Source of the DNA: Smittium culicis
Lineage: Eukaryota; Kickxellomycota; Harpellomycetes; Harpellales; Legeriomycetaceae
DNA length: 26,432 nucleotides
Direction of reading: 5' to 3'
Assembly (NCBI GenBank): GCA_001970855.1
Contig: LSSN01001022.1
Location: 1 to 26,432 of the forward strand
The notes under the pieces were generated by a model. The model made no database searches. It was not told the DNA's origin and saw nothing but the letters and a program-made list of their open reading frames with translations. Position 1 is the first letter of the stretch, and each line of letters begins with the position of its first letter. A program made the translations under genes and the position numbers. Positions 10,973 through 21,811 of this stretch are shown piece after piece.

Positions 10973-13900
10973 ATGGATATCGATCCCTCTACTGATAAGG
11001 TACTTGCTCCATTCAATAAAATTCATCTTGATGCTACCCTTTCTCGTAGCCCTAACCTATTCCCTTCTATTGCTTCATCCTTAACCTTAACCCTAGCAAT
11101 TTTATCTTCTTTCTCAATTTAGCTTTACGAATACGTCAAATCTTCGTTATCTCTCAAAATAAAGTAAATCTCTTGACCGTTATATTTATATATATTTAAA
11201 TCCAGATTTTGAACTTTATTTTTTTCTTCATATTTTTATATTACCTAGAGAGCTTGAAGTAAGGAAATCTCAAATAGATGAAGAAACTATTAAATGGGAA
11301 AGCGCTCCCACAAAAAAAGACGAATTCGCCCTGTTTTTCAATTCTAAATTAGATTTTACACTTTTAAAAAAACTTCTTTCTTCAGATGATTCTTATAAAA
11401 ATAAAATTACCCTTGATGTCCATATGACTACTTCTGAAAACAAATCTCCTCAAATAAATCAAGAATCCCTCTCACCAATCGTCAATAAAACTGCTCAAAG
11501 CCCCCTCAATACTATCGATGAAATTTTGATCACTGAAAAAGGATTAAAGGATGAGCCAAGTGTTAATGTAATTGTCTCTCCGTATTTTTCTTTAAATCAA
11601 ACTTTGCACTATTCTCTTTTCTTTGTCTATTGCTTTTTCGCTTAATTTAATAATTACACTTTTTTTAATATTTATAGACCCATTCAATCGAAAATAGCTC
11701 GGTGAGCACTTCTATACCAAAGTCACAGATTATTGACAATCCAGTGCCCAATTCCCTTGACTTTTCTACAAAAATCTGCGATAATTCATTACCCCAAAAT
11801 ATATCAAGCTCTTATTTAGAAGATTCCAACCTTACAAAAAGCAATATTAATAACTTATTTCCCATATCTACAGCCCAAAAGTCTAATTTTGCTAACGATC
11901 TAAATGTTGGCGAAAATAGTGCGAAAGAGTATAAGTATTCTTACTCTGATTATTTATTAGACAAGAGAACTTCTTCATCTGATCTAATTAATTCCTCTTT
12001 GCGGCTAAGTGAATTCAATATTTTCGGACTAATGAATAGAATAGAAGAGCAACCAATTTTAGATTCAGTAGATCTTTCTTTCAGATTTAACAACTCAAGT
12101 TTACAACAGGTTTGTAATAGCTTTTCTATCTAGTATAATCATCCCTATAACTATCTCTCAACTTTATTTATATATTAATAGTTTGCTGTAGAAGAAATTA
12201 TTAATATGAAAGTTTTACAAAGAATTCAAGATTTAAAAAACGAAAACAGATGGTCATTCCTTCAAATCAAACAGCACAAAGCACCTCAAAGAAAAATGAC
12301 CCACTGGGATTTTTTGCTCCAAGAAATGGTACTTCAATTTTATTAATTATATTGCCACTCCCCTTTCATCCAACTATCTAACTCTTCTCTTAAATTCATT
12401 CTCATTTTTTTTACACACTGATTAATTTACTATTAATTGATTTTTTGTGAATTTTTGCTTTAATCTTCTCTCTTTTTTTCAATCTTAGAAATGGGTCTAT
12501 ACCGATATTGTAGAAGAAAGAAAACTAAAGTTGGTTTCTTCGCATATTACTTCTAACATTGCAGCAAGATTTAGCCGCTCTAAATTAAACGTATACATAT
12601 ATATTTTTTAATATTTGAATTATCTTAAAATAATATCTCATTTTATTACGCCTCTATTAGAAAATAACTCCTAGAATTTCATCCTCAAACACATCCTTTA
12701 ACAACGATTTAGAAGATTTTGGCTCTATTGCAACTTTAGAAAATCCCAATTGTGATGATAATGATGGAGTAATAAATGTCATTTCAGACACCGAGCCAGA
12801 TTCTAATGATAATAACTCTGTGGTGCCAAATAATAAAAAAACCACTTTTAATCCCGACAACACCTCTAATTCTCTATTTAGTATTTCTTCTCCCACTTTA
12901 GAAGACACTAAAGATGAAATATATAAAGTGGATGATATAAAAAAATATCAACTTTTTTTCAACAAAGAAGATTTGTCATACGAACTTCCCAAGGATTGCA
13001 TCTATACCTTCCCTCTTCCAAACGAAGATTCTTTTTACTCAGATGAAATCGAGTCTAGTGTTTTGGTGCCAATAAGCAAAAATTTTGACTTCCTGGGATC
13101 CTATGATAACTCAAGCGATAAATTCGATTTTATTAATAATGGGTTTTCTGTAATTCCAGGGTTAAACCCAAACTCTCACCTAAACAAAGTTTTTGAAAAG
13201 TTGTTTTTTGTTGATTCACCATTTTGTGTTCCAAACCAATATGAGTACAACTTCTCTGAACAATTTATGAATTTTTCTTCGGTTCCCATACTTGAAAGAT
13301 ATGAGCCAGTTCTGCCCACTTTAGGTATTTTATCCTACCATATTAGAGAATTATATGTCGTGCTTATCTATTCCTATTATTTTTCTTATCAACCCTTTTA
13401 TTTTAATTTCCGATCTTAGATATGTTTACTACCCCAAACCACACATCAAATAAACAATCCAGTAGGCTGGATTCAATTAATTATTCTCAAGCTCTTTCTA
13501 AATCTAGCGCTTCAACCAAAGAATTTACTAACCTTGACTCGTGTATTCTTATTTTTTTTAATTCTATCTTTAATCTTTTAATATTTATCATACATATCAG
13601 TATTTATTATATTTACTGACTCAAATAATTGAAAATACTTTTTTAGCTAACTTTCAGTTTTGGAACAAACACGATCAACTTATTGTTTTTATTTTTGCCA
13701 TTTACGGAGAAAATCCAGATTTAATTGAAAGCTCGTTCAACTCATGTTTTCACTTGTTTGGAAGTCAAAAAATACTATACCCTGTACTTCTTTCTAGATA
13801 TTTCCAAATTTTAAAGAACAGCTCTAAAGCTGATAATTTTAACCATTATGCCAATCCTAATAAAGTATTCGACTTTGATGCTCAAATATCCATTACTCAG

Positions 13901-16900
13901 TCATGGTCGCATACTCTAGATAAATGGACTAAGACAATGAGCAGTAACTTTGTTGCTAAATCAAAAGACTTGCTTTATTCAGAGCGCCTAAACATTTTCC
14001 CTTCAAATAACTTGACTATTTCAAATAGCTCAAGTTTAGCTACTTCGCTTATCAAAAGCGCGCAGGTCTATAATACAATCAAGCAGCATTCTAAAAAGAG
14101 AAAACTATTGTTTGATAACGATAATGATTCTGACGGCGATATAGCGCCGTATCAAAATTTACCTACTTCAAACAACAATAGCACTACTAATACTATCGGT
14201 GGTACTACTCTTAGTGATGATCATGGTGAGACCAATGATAAAAACTCAACTAAGCATCAACAGATACCAAACTCTACAAATGACAATAAGAAATCCAAAA
14301 CTGCAGCTGAAAATAAAACCGATTTGGCTAATAGTTCTCAGGTCTCGAAATCTGCTAAGTCGCATACCCAAAATAACATTAAGGCATCAGCAAATTTATC
14401 TTCAGCTTCATCTATGGGAAGAGTTTTTTCTCCTTTAGAACTATCAAGGTTTAAAGCTGAGCGCGACCGACAGTTCCAGCAATTAGTTTTTGACCAGAGA
14501 AATTCAACTGTTTTCAATCCATATCAACAAAAAAATCCTATTCAACACCCAGTTAATCGACCAACACAGCTAATGAATCCATTGCAAGGTATAACCATGC
14601 CTGGTCAGCCCGGAATTCTTAGCCCCAGCTCAGAAATATCTACCGGCAATATTCATTCAGGAAAATTAATTGATGACAGATCACAAACTAATATACTGAA
14701 TTCAAATTCTATGCAATTTGCCTCACAAGCTGCTAAACCAAACACGGAAATGTCTAATTTAGTTAGCGATATTAACAAAAACAATAATCATCTGCAAGAT
14801 AATCAAAATGTATCTGCTAACAGCACTAAAACCCCCAGCAATCACCCTAATACGACTGTTGGAGATGATCCTGCTCTGAATAATTCTATTAAAACCTCTA
14901 CCGATTCTACCGCAAGCTTAGATTCCTCCCAGGCTAAAATAGTACATAATGCCCACGCAGAAAAACAAGCCAATAATGAAAATTTATCCGCTTCAGATTT
15001 GGGTATTTTAATTTTTTAATTTTTATTGATCTTAGTTGTATAAAATGTGTAATATTTGTATTTTTTTTTTATTATAGACGCTACTAAAAGCAAGGATCAA
15101 ACTTCAATATTACCAAACTCAATTGGAAATACTAACACTATAAGCCAAGCGACTAAAAATGATAACGACTTAGCTCAGCCTGGAAACCAGCTGCCAAAAA
15201 ACATTGCCTCCAAAGAAAATCCCCATCAGTTGTTACCCAATCTACCTAATAATACTATTGTTTCTAACAAGGTAGCGATTTTAAATTCTGTTTCTTTAAA
15301 TAATAACCTCGCTGTTAACCAGGGCAATGAACCTAGTGCTTTAAAATCCCAAATAATGTACGCAAATAATCTGAAGCAGCTAAAACAACAGCAGCAAATC
15401 AACCAGCAAAGAATGCTTGGACAACAGCAATTTGGTAACCAGCAGATAGATTTTAGTATTAACCAATTGAAGAATAGAAATTTAATTAACCAGTCTATTC
15501 AATCGGACTCGCACGGTTTACCTATGCAGCAATCTTTGCAAATTGGAGCCAACTCCAAATCTCCTATAAACCCATTTCAACAGGCTGGTAGTTTTTCTAC
15601 TCCAAAATCTGACGCTCAACAACAAATCAATCCCTTTCAAAACCAAAATACTCAATTTTTGCAACAACTTCAGCAACAACAGAACCAACTGCAAAGTCAA
15701 CAGAATCAGATGCATGCCGAGTCTCCAAACACTGCAAGCTCAAACCTTTTACTGTTCCAATATAACCAACAACTTCAGCGCCAAATTAACTTATCTCTAC
15801 AAATAGTATTTCTTGCACAACAGCAGCCAGGTATACACCATCAAGTTAAACAACAATTGCTTGTGCAAATGACTCAATTACAAAAGCTAGCCCAAACCCC
15901 TATATCATCAATGAACGCGCGGTCAATTCCTATGTTAATCCAATCTCTTCATCAACAACAAATGCATGTACAGAAGCTTGTTTTGGCTACTGCGGCAGCT
16001 AACAACAGTAGTACTTTAGCAGTCAATAACAATTCTGTAAACAGCCAGCTACTTGCAGCCCTTCAAAAAAATCAAAATAACCAAGCATCAATAGCCAATA
16101 AATTGCAAAGCTCAAATTTTTCTGAAGCTAATGGGAACTTGCACCAACAACAACATTTGTTCCAAATGCAGCAGTTACAGATGAAACAACAGATTCAGCT
16201 ACAGCAACAGCAACAACTTCAACAACAACAACATCAACAACTTCAACAACAACTTCAGCAGCAACACCAACAGTCACAGCAACATCTCCAGCAGCAACCA
16301 CAGCAACAATCCCACCAGCAGCAGCTTCAGCAGCAACAACTACAACAACAGCTACAGCAACAACTCCAGCAACAGCTTCAACAGCAACAACAACAGCAGT
16401 TTCAGCAGCAAAAACAACAGCAACAGCAACAGCAGCAGCAACTACTTCAACAACAGCAGCAACAGCAACAGCAACAGCACCAGCAACTACAGCAACAAGC
16501 TCCTCAGCTTAAATCTACATTCATAAGTCCAACTTCTCATAGTGATGTTGAAACTGGATTTAACCTGTCAACGCCACTAGAAAAAAATAACCAAGCCGTT
16601 GCCAATATTACACCATCTAACCATCGCATCGATAATAATACTTCTAGTTTTAACCCTAATAACTCAAATTCTCAAGGTGGCGTTTTAAACATTAATAGGA
16701 ACACTCCACTAGGAGTCCAAGCTAGCAACAATGAAAATAACAGTATCAATTTATATTCAAGTTTACAAGCTTCAAATGGCGGCGTTTCTCAAACTTCCCC
16801 TAATAACACTTTTAGCAATCAGCAGATCCAGCAACTGATGGCCCAACAACAGTATATTCATAATAGTATAGCCAATGGAAGCCCCAAAGCTCAAAGTACA

Positions 16901-18925
16901 AATAATAAAGCTCAAAATTTAACCTCTCAAGCAGATTTTAATGCTAATGGTTTTATGAACGAAAAATCCATGCTGTCAAATCCTGATGTATTATCTCAAG
17001 GTGCAACTGAAAACAATTCCAACGAAAATCCAGAGAGAGGCTTTAATACTGAACTTATAAATAAATCTATTCCTTCAACCCCGCTAAATATCGGGAATAA
17101 ACCTGCTACTGCCCAGTTTTCAGATAATAATAGCCTTTCTCAATCTAATTTTGGTTCAGCTGAATACGGAAATTCACCAAAGCCATTTTTAAATTTAAAT
17201 AATTCCCAGCTACATCATAAAATCAACTCACCCGCCTCATCGGCTTTGTCAAAAAACATTTCATTTTTACATTCTAATTCGCCAAGATCAAAACCTGTAA
17301 CGCCGGGAAATTTTCTATCTTCACCTAATAAAAGGGATTTTACTCAGCTAGAGCTTTCTTCAGGGCAAGTAAACTCTAAACATATCCTTTCTCATATGGA
17401 GAGCAATTCCAATTCAAATAAAAACATTGCCGGTTTCTCTAAAAGCCAAGCCAATACCCCAATTACTTCAAATATCTCTCAAACACCTGTTTCAAACACT
17501 TCTATTGGGAAAATAAGTGACGCTCCAAATTCAGGACCTTCTCTACTATCTGCTAACTCTTTATCCAACCCAAATAGCTCACATAATGGGAATCTGATTT
17601 CAAATTTAACGCCGATACAACTTGCTCAAATGTCTATGCAACATAAACAATCTCAGGTTTTAAACCAACTAAATAATAAAAGTCAAGCCCTTCATTCTAA
17701 CCCCGCGTTACAATCTCAACTACAAAGTTTACAGCAGTCTAGTCTCCAATCTACCCAAATGCAGCATAGTCAACAACAGATGCAGCAACAACAACAGATT
17801 CAACAACAGCAGGCTCAAATTCAGCTGCAACAGCAAAAACAGCTTCAGCAAATCCAGCAACAGCAACAAGGCCAATTACAGAAGCAGGCTCAGCAGCAGC
17901 AGCAGCAGCAACAGCAGAGCTTTTTAGTGCCTTTGCAACTTCAGCAGCAAAGCGTATTCAATCAAAAGAACATACTTCAACAACAACAACAACAACAGCA
18001 GCAGCAGATTGGGCAACAGCAACAACATCAGCAGATCCAACTTCAGCTTCAACAACAGCAGCAGCAACAACAACAAATGCAATTACAAAAAATGCAGTTC
18101 CAGCAGATGCTTCTTAATCAACAGCAAAAAAACCAACAACTGCCTCAACATGTGCAGAATCAGCTGCAACTACAGTTACAGCAGCATCTCCAAAATTCTA
18201 TGCAAAATAAGCACAGCCTGCAAGGTATTCAGACTCCCAGCACACCATCTCTGGGCCCCAACCAAACGCCTCAGCTCCAAAATGCGCTTCTTCAGAAAAA
18301 AAAGATGGACTTGATTTACCAGCAACAAGCACAAATCCTATTACAGAATCAAAAGGCTAATCAACAAATCTCTTCAAACGTTACACAACAACCTTCACAG
18401 CAACAAAGTTACCTGCCCCAAAGATCAGCAGATACAATAAAGCATTTAACTCCTCAGCAAATTGCGTCACTTATATCCTTACAGCAAAGAAGTGAATTAA
18501 ACTCGCCTTTACCTGGTTTTGGAAAAAGCCAGCCTTTAAATCAAAATAACATCCAAATTACTCCAAATGATTTTACAAATGCCAATTCAAACCTTTTAGC
18601 TACAAATCCATCTCTATTTCTAGCTTCACAGATGGGCAATGAAAGCGGAAGCGTTCATCGATCAATGGGCAATTCTACGCCAATGCAAGTCAGTTCGACG
18701 CCATTAATGATTCCTCAGACTTCAAGCTTAGTATCAAAAAATATTGATTCAAGCAATTCTCTTCTTCGAACTAACTCTTCGGCCAATTTAAGCTCCAGTA
18801 ATAGTATGTCGGCAAACGCACCGAATTTTGGAATGGCCAACAATCCAGTGATGCTAAACCCTGCAGATAAAAGTTTATCGGATTTTAATAATCCACAGGG
18901 ATCTGCAGGGAATACAATGAGGTGA
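10973..18925 (+). CDS. EAF1: NuA4 scaffold EAF1/VID21 (HSA + SANT, polyQ tail)
   Basis: Ten exons: 10973-10999, 11123-11163, 11249-11567, 11678-12109, 12182-12328, 12489-12590, 12661-13324, 13420-13542, 13647-15002, 15078-18925. They sum to 7059 nt, or 2352 residues. All nine introns (70-160 nt) are GT-AG with matching phases; GTACTT and GTATTT/GTATTC donors recur. Exons 5-6 (about residues 280-350) form an HSA domain: THWDFLLQEM followed by KWVYTDIVEERKLKL. Exon 9 opens with a SANT/Myb-like domain from about residue 620 (FWNKHDQLIVFIFAIYGEN). The order HSA then SANT then a glutamine-rich tail is that of fungal Eaf1/Vid21 and animal EP400. There is no ATPase domain between HSA and SANT, as expected for Eaf1 and unlike EP400. 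Eaf1 is the platform of the NuA4 histone H4/H2A acetyltransferase complex; HSA binds actin and Arp4. The tail (about residues 1071-2352) is Asn/Ser/Gln-rich and probably disordered. Yeast Eaf1 is 982 residues, so this one is long. Confidence 0.88.
12182..12590 (+). other. HSA domain coding segment (exons 5-6)
   Basis: Exon 5 (12182-12328) and exon 6 (12489-12590) encode the helicase-SANT-associated domain, with intron 5 (160 nt) cutting it exactly after the LLQEM motif. Conserved marks are RI..LK, THWDFLLQEM, W...D..EER.LK and a basic end (AARFSRSK). In Eaf1 this helix docks the actin-Arp4 module. Confidence 0.85.
16141..16500 (+). repeat. Polyglutamine tract 1 in EAF1
   Basis: Glutamine dominates about 120 codons (roughly residues 1425-1545), broken mainly by Leu and His. 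It is written with an irregular mix of CAA and CAG, so uninterrupted identical triplets stay short. Such tracts are common in transcription and chromatin scaffolds, where they promote disorder and multivalent contacts. Confidence 0.9.
17750..18195 (+). repeat. Polyglutamine tract 2 in EAF1
   Basis: A second glutamine-rich block (about residues 1962-2110) has the same mixed CAA/CAG coding and intervening Leu, Met, Ile and Lys. It is more interrupted than the first block. A hydrophobic residue every few positions (QLQLQ, QMQLQKMQFQQML) could allow coiled-coil formation. Confidence 0.85.
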
Positions 18926-19338
18926 TTCTCTTTTTTACCTTTATCTTGCTTATTTATTTTCCTGTTATATTTAGACTTATTACCAAAATATTAATAATTA
19001 TCATAACCTTTTAGAGCTATATATAATGAGCTATCATTTCTCTTTAAATTTTTATTTGGGCTATGTTGTAAATTTTATTAATGTAAAAATGGTAAAATAG
19101 TGTTGACGGTTGAATATAAGTATCATTAAGCATAGATTATTTAAAGCTTTGGTGTTACTGTATCTCAAGATATGTACGACTTATTTAATAAATTGTGGGA
19201 AATAATGTATCTATGCTCGTACAGAGCACAAATCAAAAAATAAGAGAAAGTCTAAAGAAAAAGGCACAGCCTTTAAATATGAGAAATTTTATATCAATTA
19301 AAAATTAAAATTAATAGAGTTAAATAAAATAAAAGAAT
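18926..19338. other. Convergent 3' region between EAF1 and LysRS
   Basis: These 413 bp lie between two stop codons facing each other and should hold both 3' untranslated regions. An AATAAA on the plus strand at 19187-19192 could serve EAF1. I see no coding frame or structured RNA. Confidence 0.5.
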
Positions 19339-21388
19339 CTAAGGCTTGATTATAGGGAAAGAGATGACTTCGCGGAGGTTTTTAGATTTAGATAAAAGTG
19401 AAACGAGACGATCAATTCCTAAACCCCAACCAGCAGTTGGGGGGAGGCCGAATTCAAGAGCGTCGCAAAATTCAACATTTGGTAGCAATGCTTCGCTGTC
19501 ATTACGTTTGGTACGGTCAATCATCTGCAATTTGAAGCGGCTACGTTGTTCATCGGGATCGTTCAATTCTTCATATGCATTAGCAAACTCAAGACCGTTT
19601 ATGAAAAGTTCAAACCTGTTTGATACAATTGGAGGCGAGGCAGTAGATTCATTTTGGTCAGTATGTGGGTGTTGTACATTGTTTGAGTTTGATTTTGCTA
19701 ATGGGCTCATAAATATTGGGTGTCCAACTAAAAATGTTGGATTTATGCATAATGGTTCAATGAATATTGAGATCAGGTTGTCCATTAATTTTGATGGCGT
19801 GATAGGGTTGACTGAACCAAGAGGGATGTTTTTTTCTTTGTATATTGCAACTAATTTATCTGTGATAAAGTCAGAATTTTTTTCAACATCTGAGTAGTCG
19901 CCAGCTAAAAAATCAAACTTAGTATCCAGTTTTTTTTCCAAAAATTCAACAATATTAATACGATTAAACGGGGGCGTAAAATCTATGTTTAAAGAATGGT
20001 TGCTATTTTGTGACGAATTGGTGGTTAAAATTAGGCTATTGTCATTAAGGTTTAAAACCAAAGATGATATCAAATCTTCAGTTGTTTTAATAAGGTCGGA
20101 TAAGTTTGCGTATGCCTGGTAAAATTCGCAAGAAGTAAATTCTGGGTTGTGGCTTTTATCGATTCCTTCGTTTCTAAATAACTTTCCTATTTCATATACT
20201 TTATCAAAGCCACCAATAACGAGTTGCTAAATTCGATATATAATAGAATAATCAAATTTAGTTTTTATAAGATAAATAAATGAATAGTATAAAGTATTTT
20301 TTTGAGAAGAGGGGAAGGTAAGAATGTATTAACAGATATATTTGAGAAAGAGATATAGTATAAAATTCACCAAATTCGAATTTTTTTTTTTTTTTAATAG
20401 TTATTATAGAGCCAAAAAATATGAATGAGTAATAATTTCAAGAGGTTTATAGAGAGTAATAGATAAAATTGTGAATAATGGGTACCTTTAAAAACAACTC
20501 TGGAGAAATACGCAAGAATAAATCTGTATTACCTAGGGCAGATGAAGAGGTAACAAACGGTTTGGCATTTGCGCCGCCTAGGCTAGGCCATAATATTGGG
20601 GTTTCAACTTCGACAAAGCCATTATCATCAAAAAATTTCCGCATAAGTTTCAAGACTTTGCTTCGAACAATTATTGTATTACGAGCTTCTTGGTTTACTA
20701 AAAAATCAACGTGTCTGTTTCTAAAGCGGGTTTCAGTATTTTCGAGCTTAGACAAGAAAGGGATGGTTTTGTAGCAAGTAGAAAGAAGTTCAGGGATTTG
20801 CTGAGCGAATATGCTTAGCTCGCCTGACTTTGTTTTACCAATACAGCCAACACCACGCAAGAAATCACCAGCTTGAAAGTACTTGTTTATAGAAGTAAAG
20901 GTATCCAAGCTTACCTGAGAATTTTCGACATCGCATTGAGAACCGTTAGAAGTGCTAGTATCTGAATGGGAGTTTTCATTGAGCGAATTTATGTTATTAT
21001 AGTTGACTACTAATTGGAAAGTGATGTTGTTTTGAAGAATGGTGTAAAAGTAAAGTTTTTTCCCGCTGCTTCTCTTAGCCATGATTCTACCTTCTAAAAA
21101 GAATATTCCGTCCAGAGATTTTTCTCCATTTTGTAAGTGTGAATACTCAGCTTTGATTGCTTCGAAATTTATCTTTTTCAAGTTTGGAATGCTTGGCTTT
21201 TTGTACAGAGGAAAGGGTGTGATGTTTTTAAGCGAAATTTCTTTCAATCTTTCTAGTTTTATTGGTCGCTTATCTGTCGCGGCGATGCTTGCATGCTGAG
21301 TGTAATGACGTTTTAAAATAATCGAGTTTTCGAGAATCCTCCTTGCGATAAAGGAGTGATATCGATATAAGCTTCTAATTGCGATCAT
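19339..21388 (-). CDS. MSK1: Lysyl-tRNA synthetase, mitochondrial (class II)
   Basis: Two exons on the minus strand (21388-20486 and 20226-19339) joined across a 259-nt intron (donor GTACCC, acceptor TTTAG, phase 0) encode 596 residues. It charges tRNA-Lys. The first ~30 residues are rich in Arg with aromatic and aliphatic residues and no acidic residues before Glu20, fitting a mitochondrial presequence. An OB-fold anticodon-binding domain follows (about 90-215), then RFRNRHVDFL (221-230), motif 1 (GFVEVETPIL, 257-266), LFLRISPELFLK (290-301), motif 2 (FRNEGIDKSHNPEF, from 318) and motif 3 (GWGLGIDRL, about 567-575), ending LREVISFP. These are the landmarks of class IIb LysRS. Two low-complexity insertions are unusual: a Ser/Asn-rich stretch in the OB fold (about 131-160) and a 25-residue Asn/His/Ser stretch (about 480-504) where most homologues have a short HR..PGLTE link. 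A purely mitochondrial or dual-targeted role cannot be told apart here. Confidence 0.9.
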
Positions 21389-21811
21389 TTACAAGTTTAT
21401 TTTAGTCGTGATCAGAATCGTATTAGATATAAATCAAAGCAAGTGTTATCTGATTTATATCAAGCTAAATAGTGTTTTGCTTCGCTTTAATATAGACCAA
21501 AATGCTAATTATTATTAGCTTCCATAAACTCTTCAATTAATTATTTTTTGATATCTAATTTCGGGATTTATGATAGCGATTGTAGCCAATAATCATAATT
21601 ATAAAATTTTGTAATTTAGTAAACACTGCAAGCCAATGGATTTTATGTGGATCTATATTTTAAAATTTTAAACAAAGAGAAAGCAAATTTATGCGACATC
21701 AATTTGGTGAATTTATTTACTGCGATTATTGAAATCTGTTAGTAAGAGGGTTTTATCTAAATATAATATATATTTGCAGAATAAAGCAACAAGAAATCTA
21801 CACTTGTTATA
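21389..21811. promoter_or_regulatory. Bidirectional promoter, LysRS/POLD3
   Basis: The 423 bp between divergent start codons must contain both promoters. An ATATAATATATAT stretch near 21762-21774, about 40-50 bp before the POLD3 ATG, is TATA-like but expected by chance in this composition. An ATTGG-type CCAAT box is present on the minus strand sense (CCAAT near 21585). No operator can be assigned. Confidence 0.45.

Noticed and set aside
11046..11096. Telomere-like phrases (CCCTAACC, CTTAACCTTAACCCTAG)
   Set aside because: They fall within EAF1 intron 1, are only two or three imperfect units, and a pyrimidine-rich intron can produce them by chance.
10973..18925. EAF1 as an EP400/SWR1-type remodeller
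   Set aside because: HSA and SANT are present, but there is no SNF2 ATPase region between them, so the Eaf1/Vid21 assignment fits better.
18921..18996. An extra EAF1 intron replacing the stop codon (donor GTGATT, acceptor ATATTTAG)
   Set aside because: It would add only about a dozen hydrophobic residues, and the GTGATT donor is unlike the GTA donors elsewhere in the gene. The TGA at 18923 is the simpler end.
19346..19897. 183-codon frame on the plus strand opposite LysRS
   Set aside because: It lies wholly antisense to the well-supported synthetase exon 2 and has no recognisable motif. Such shadows are expected.
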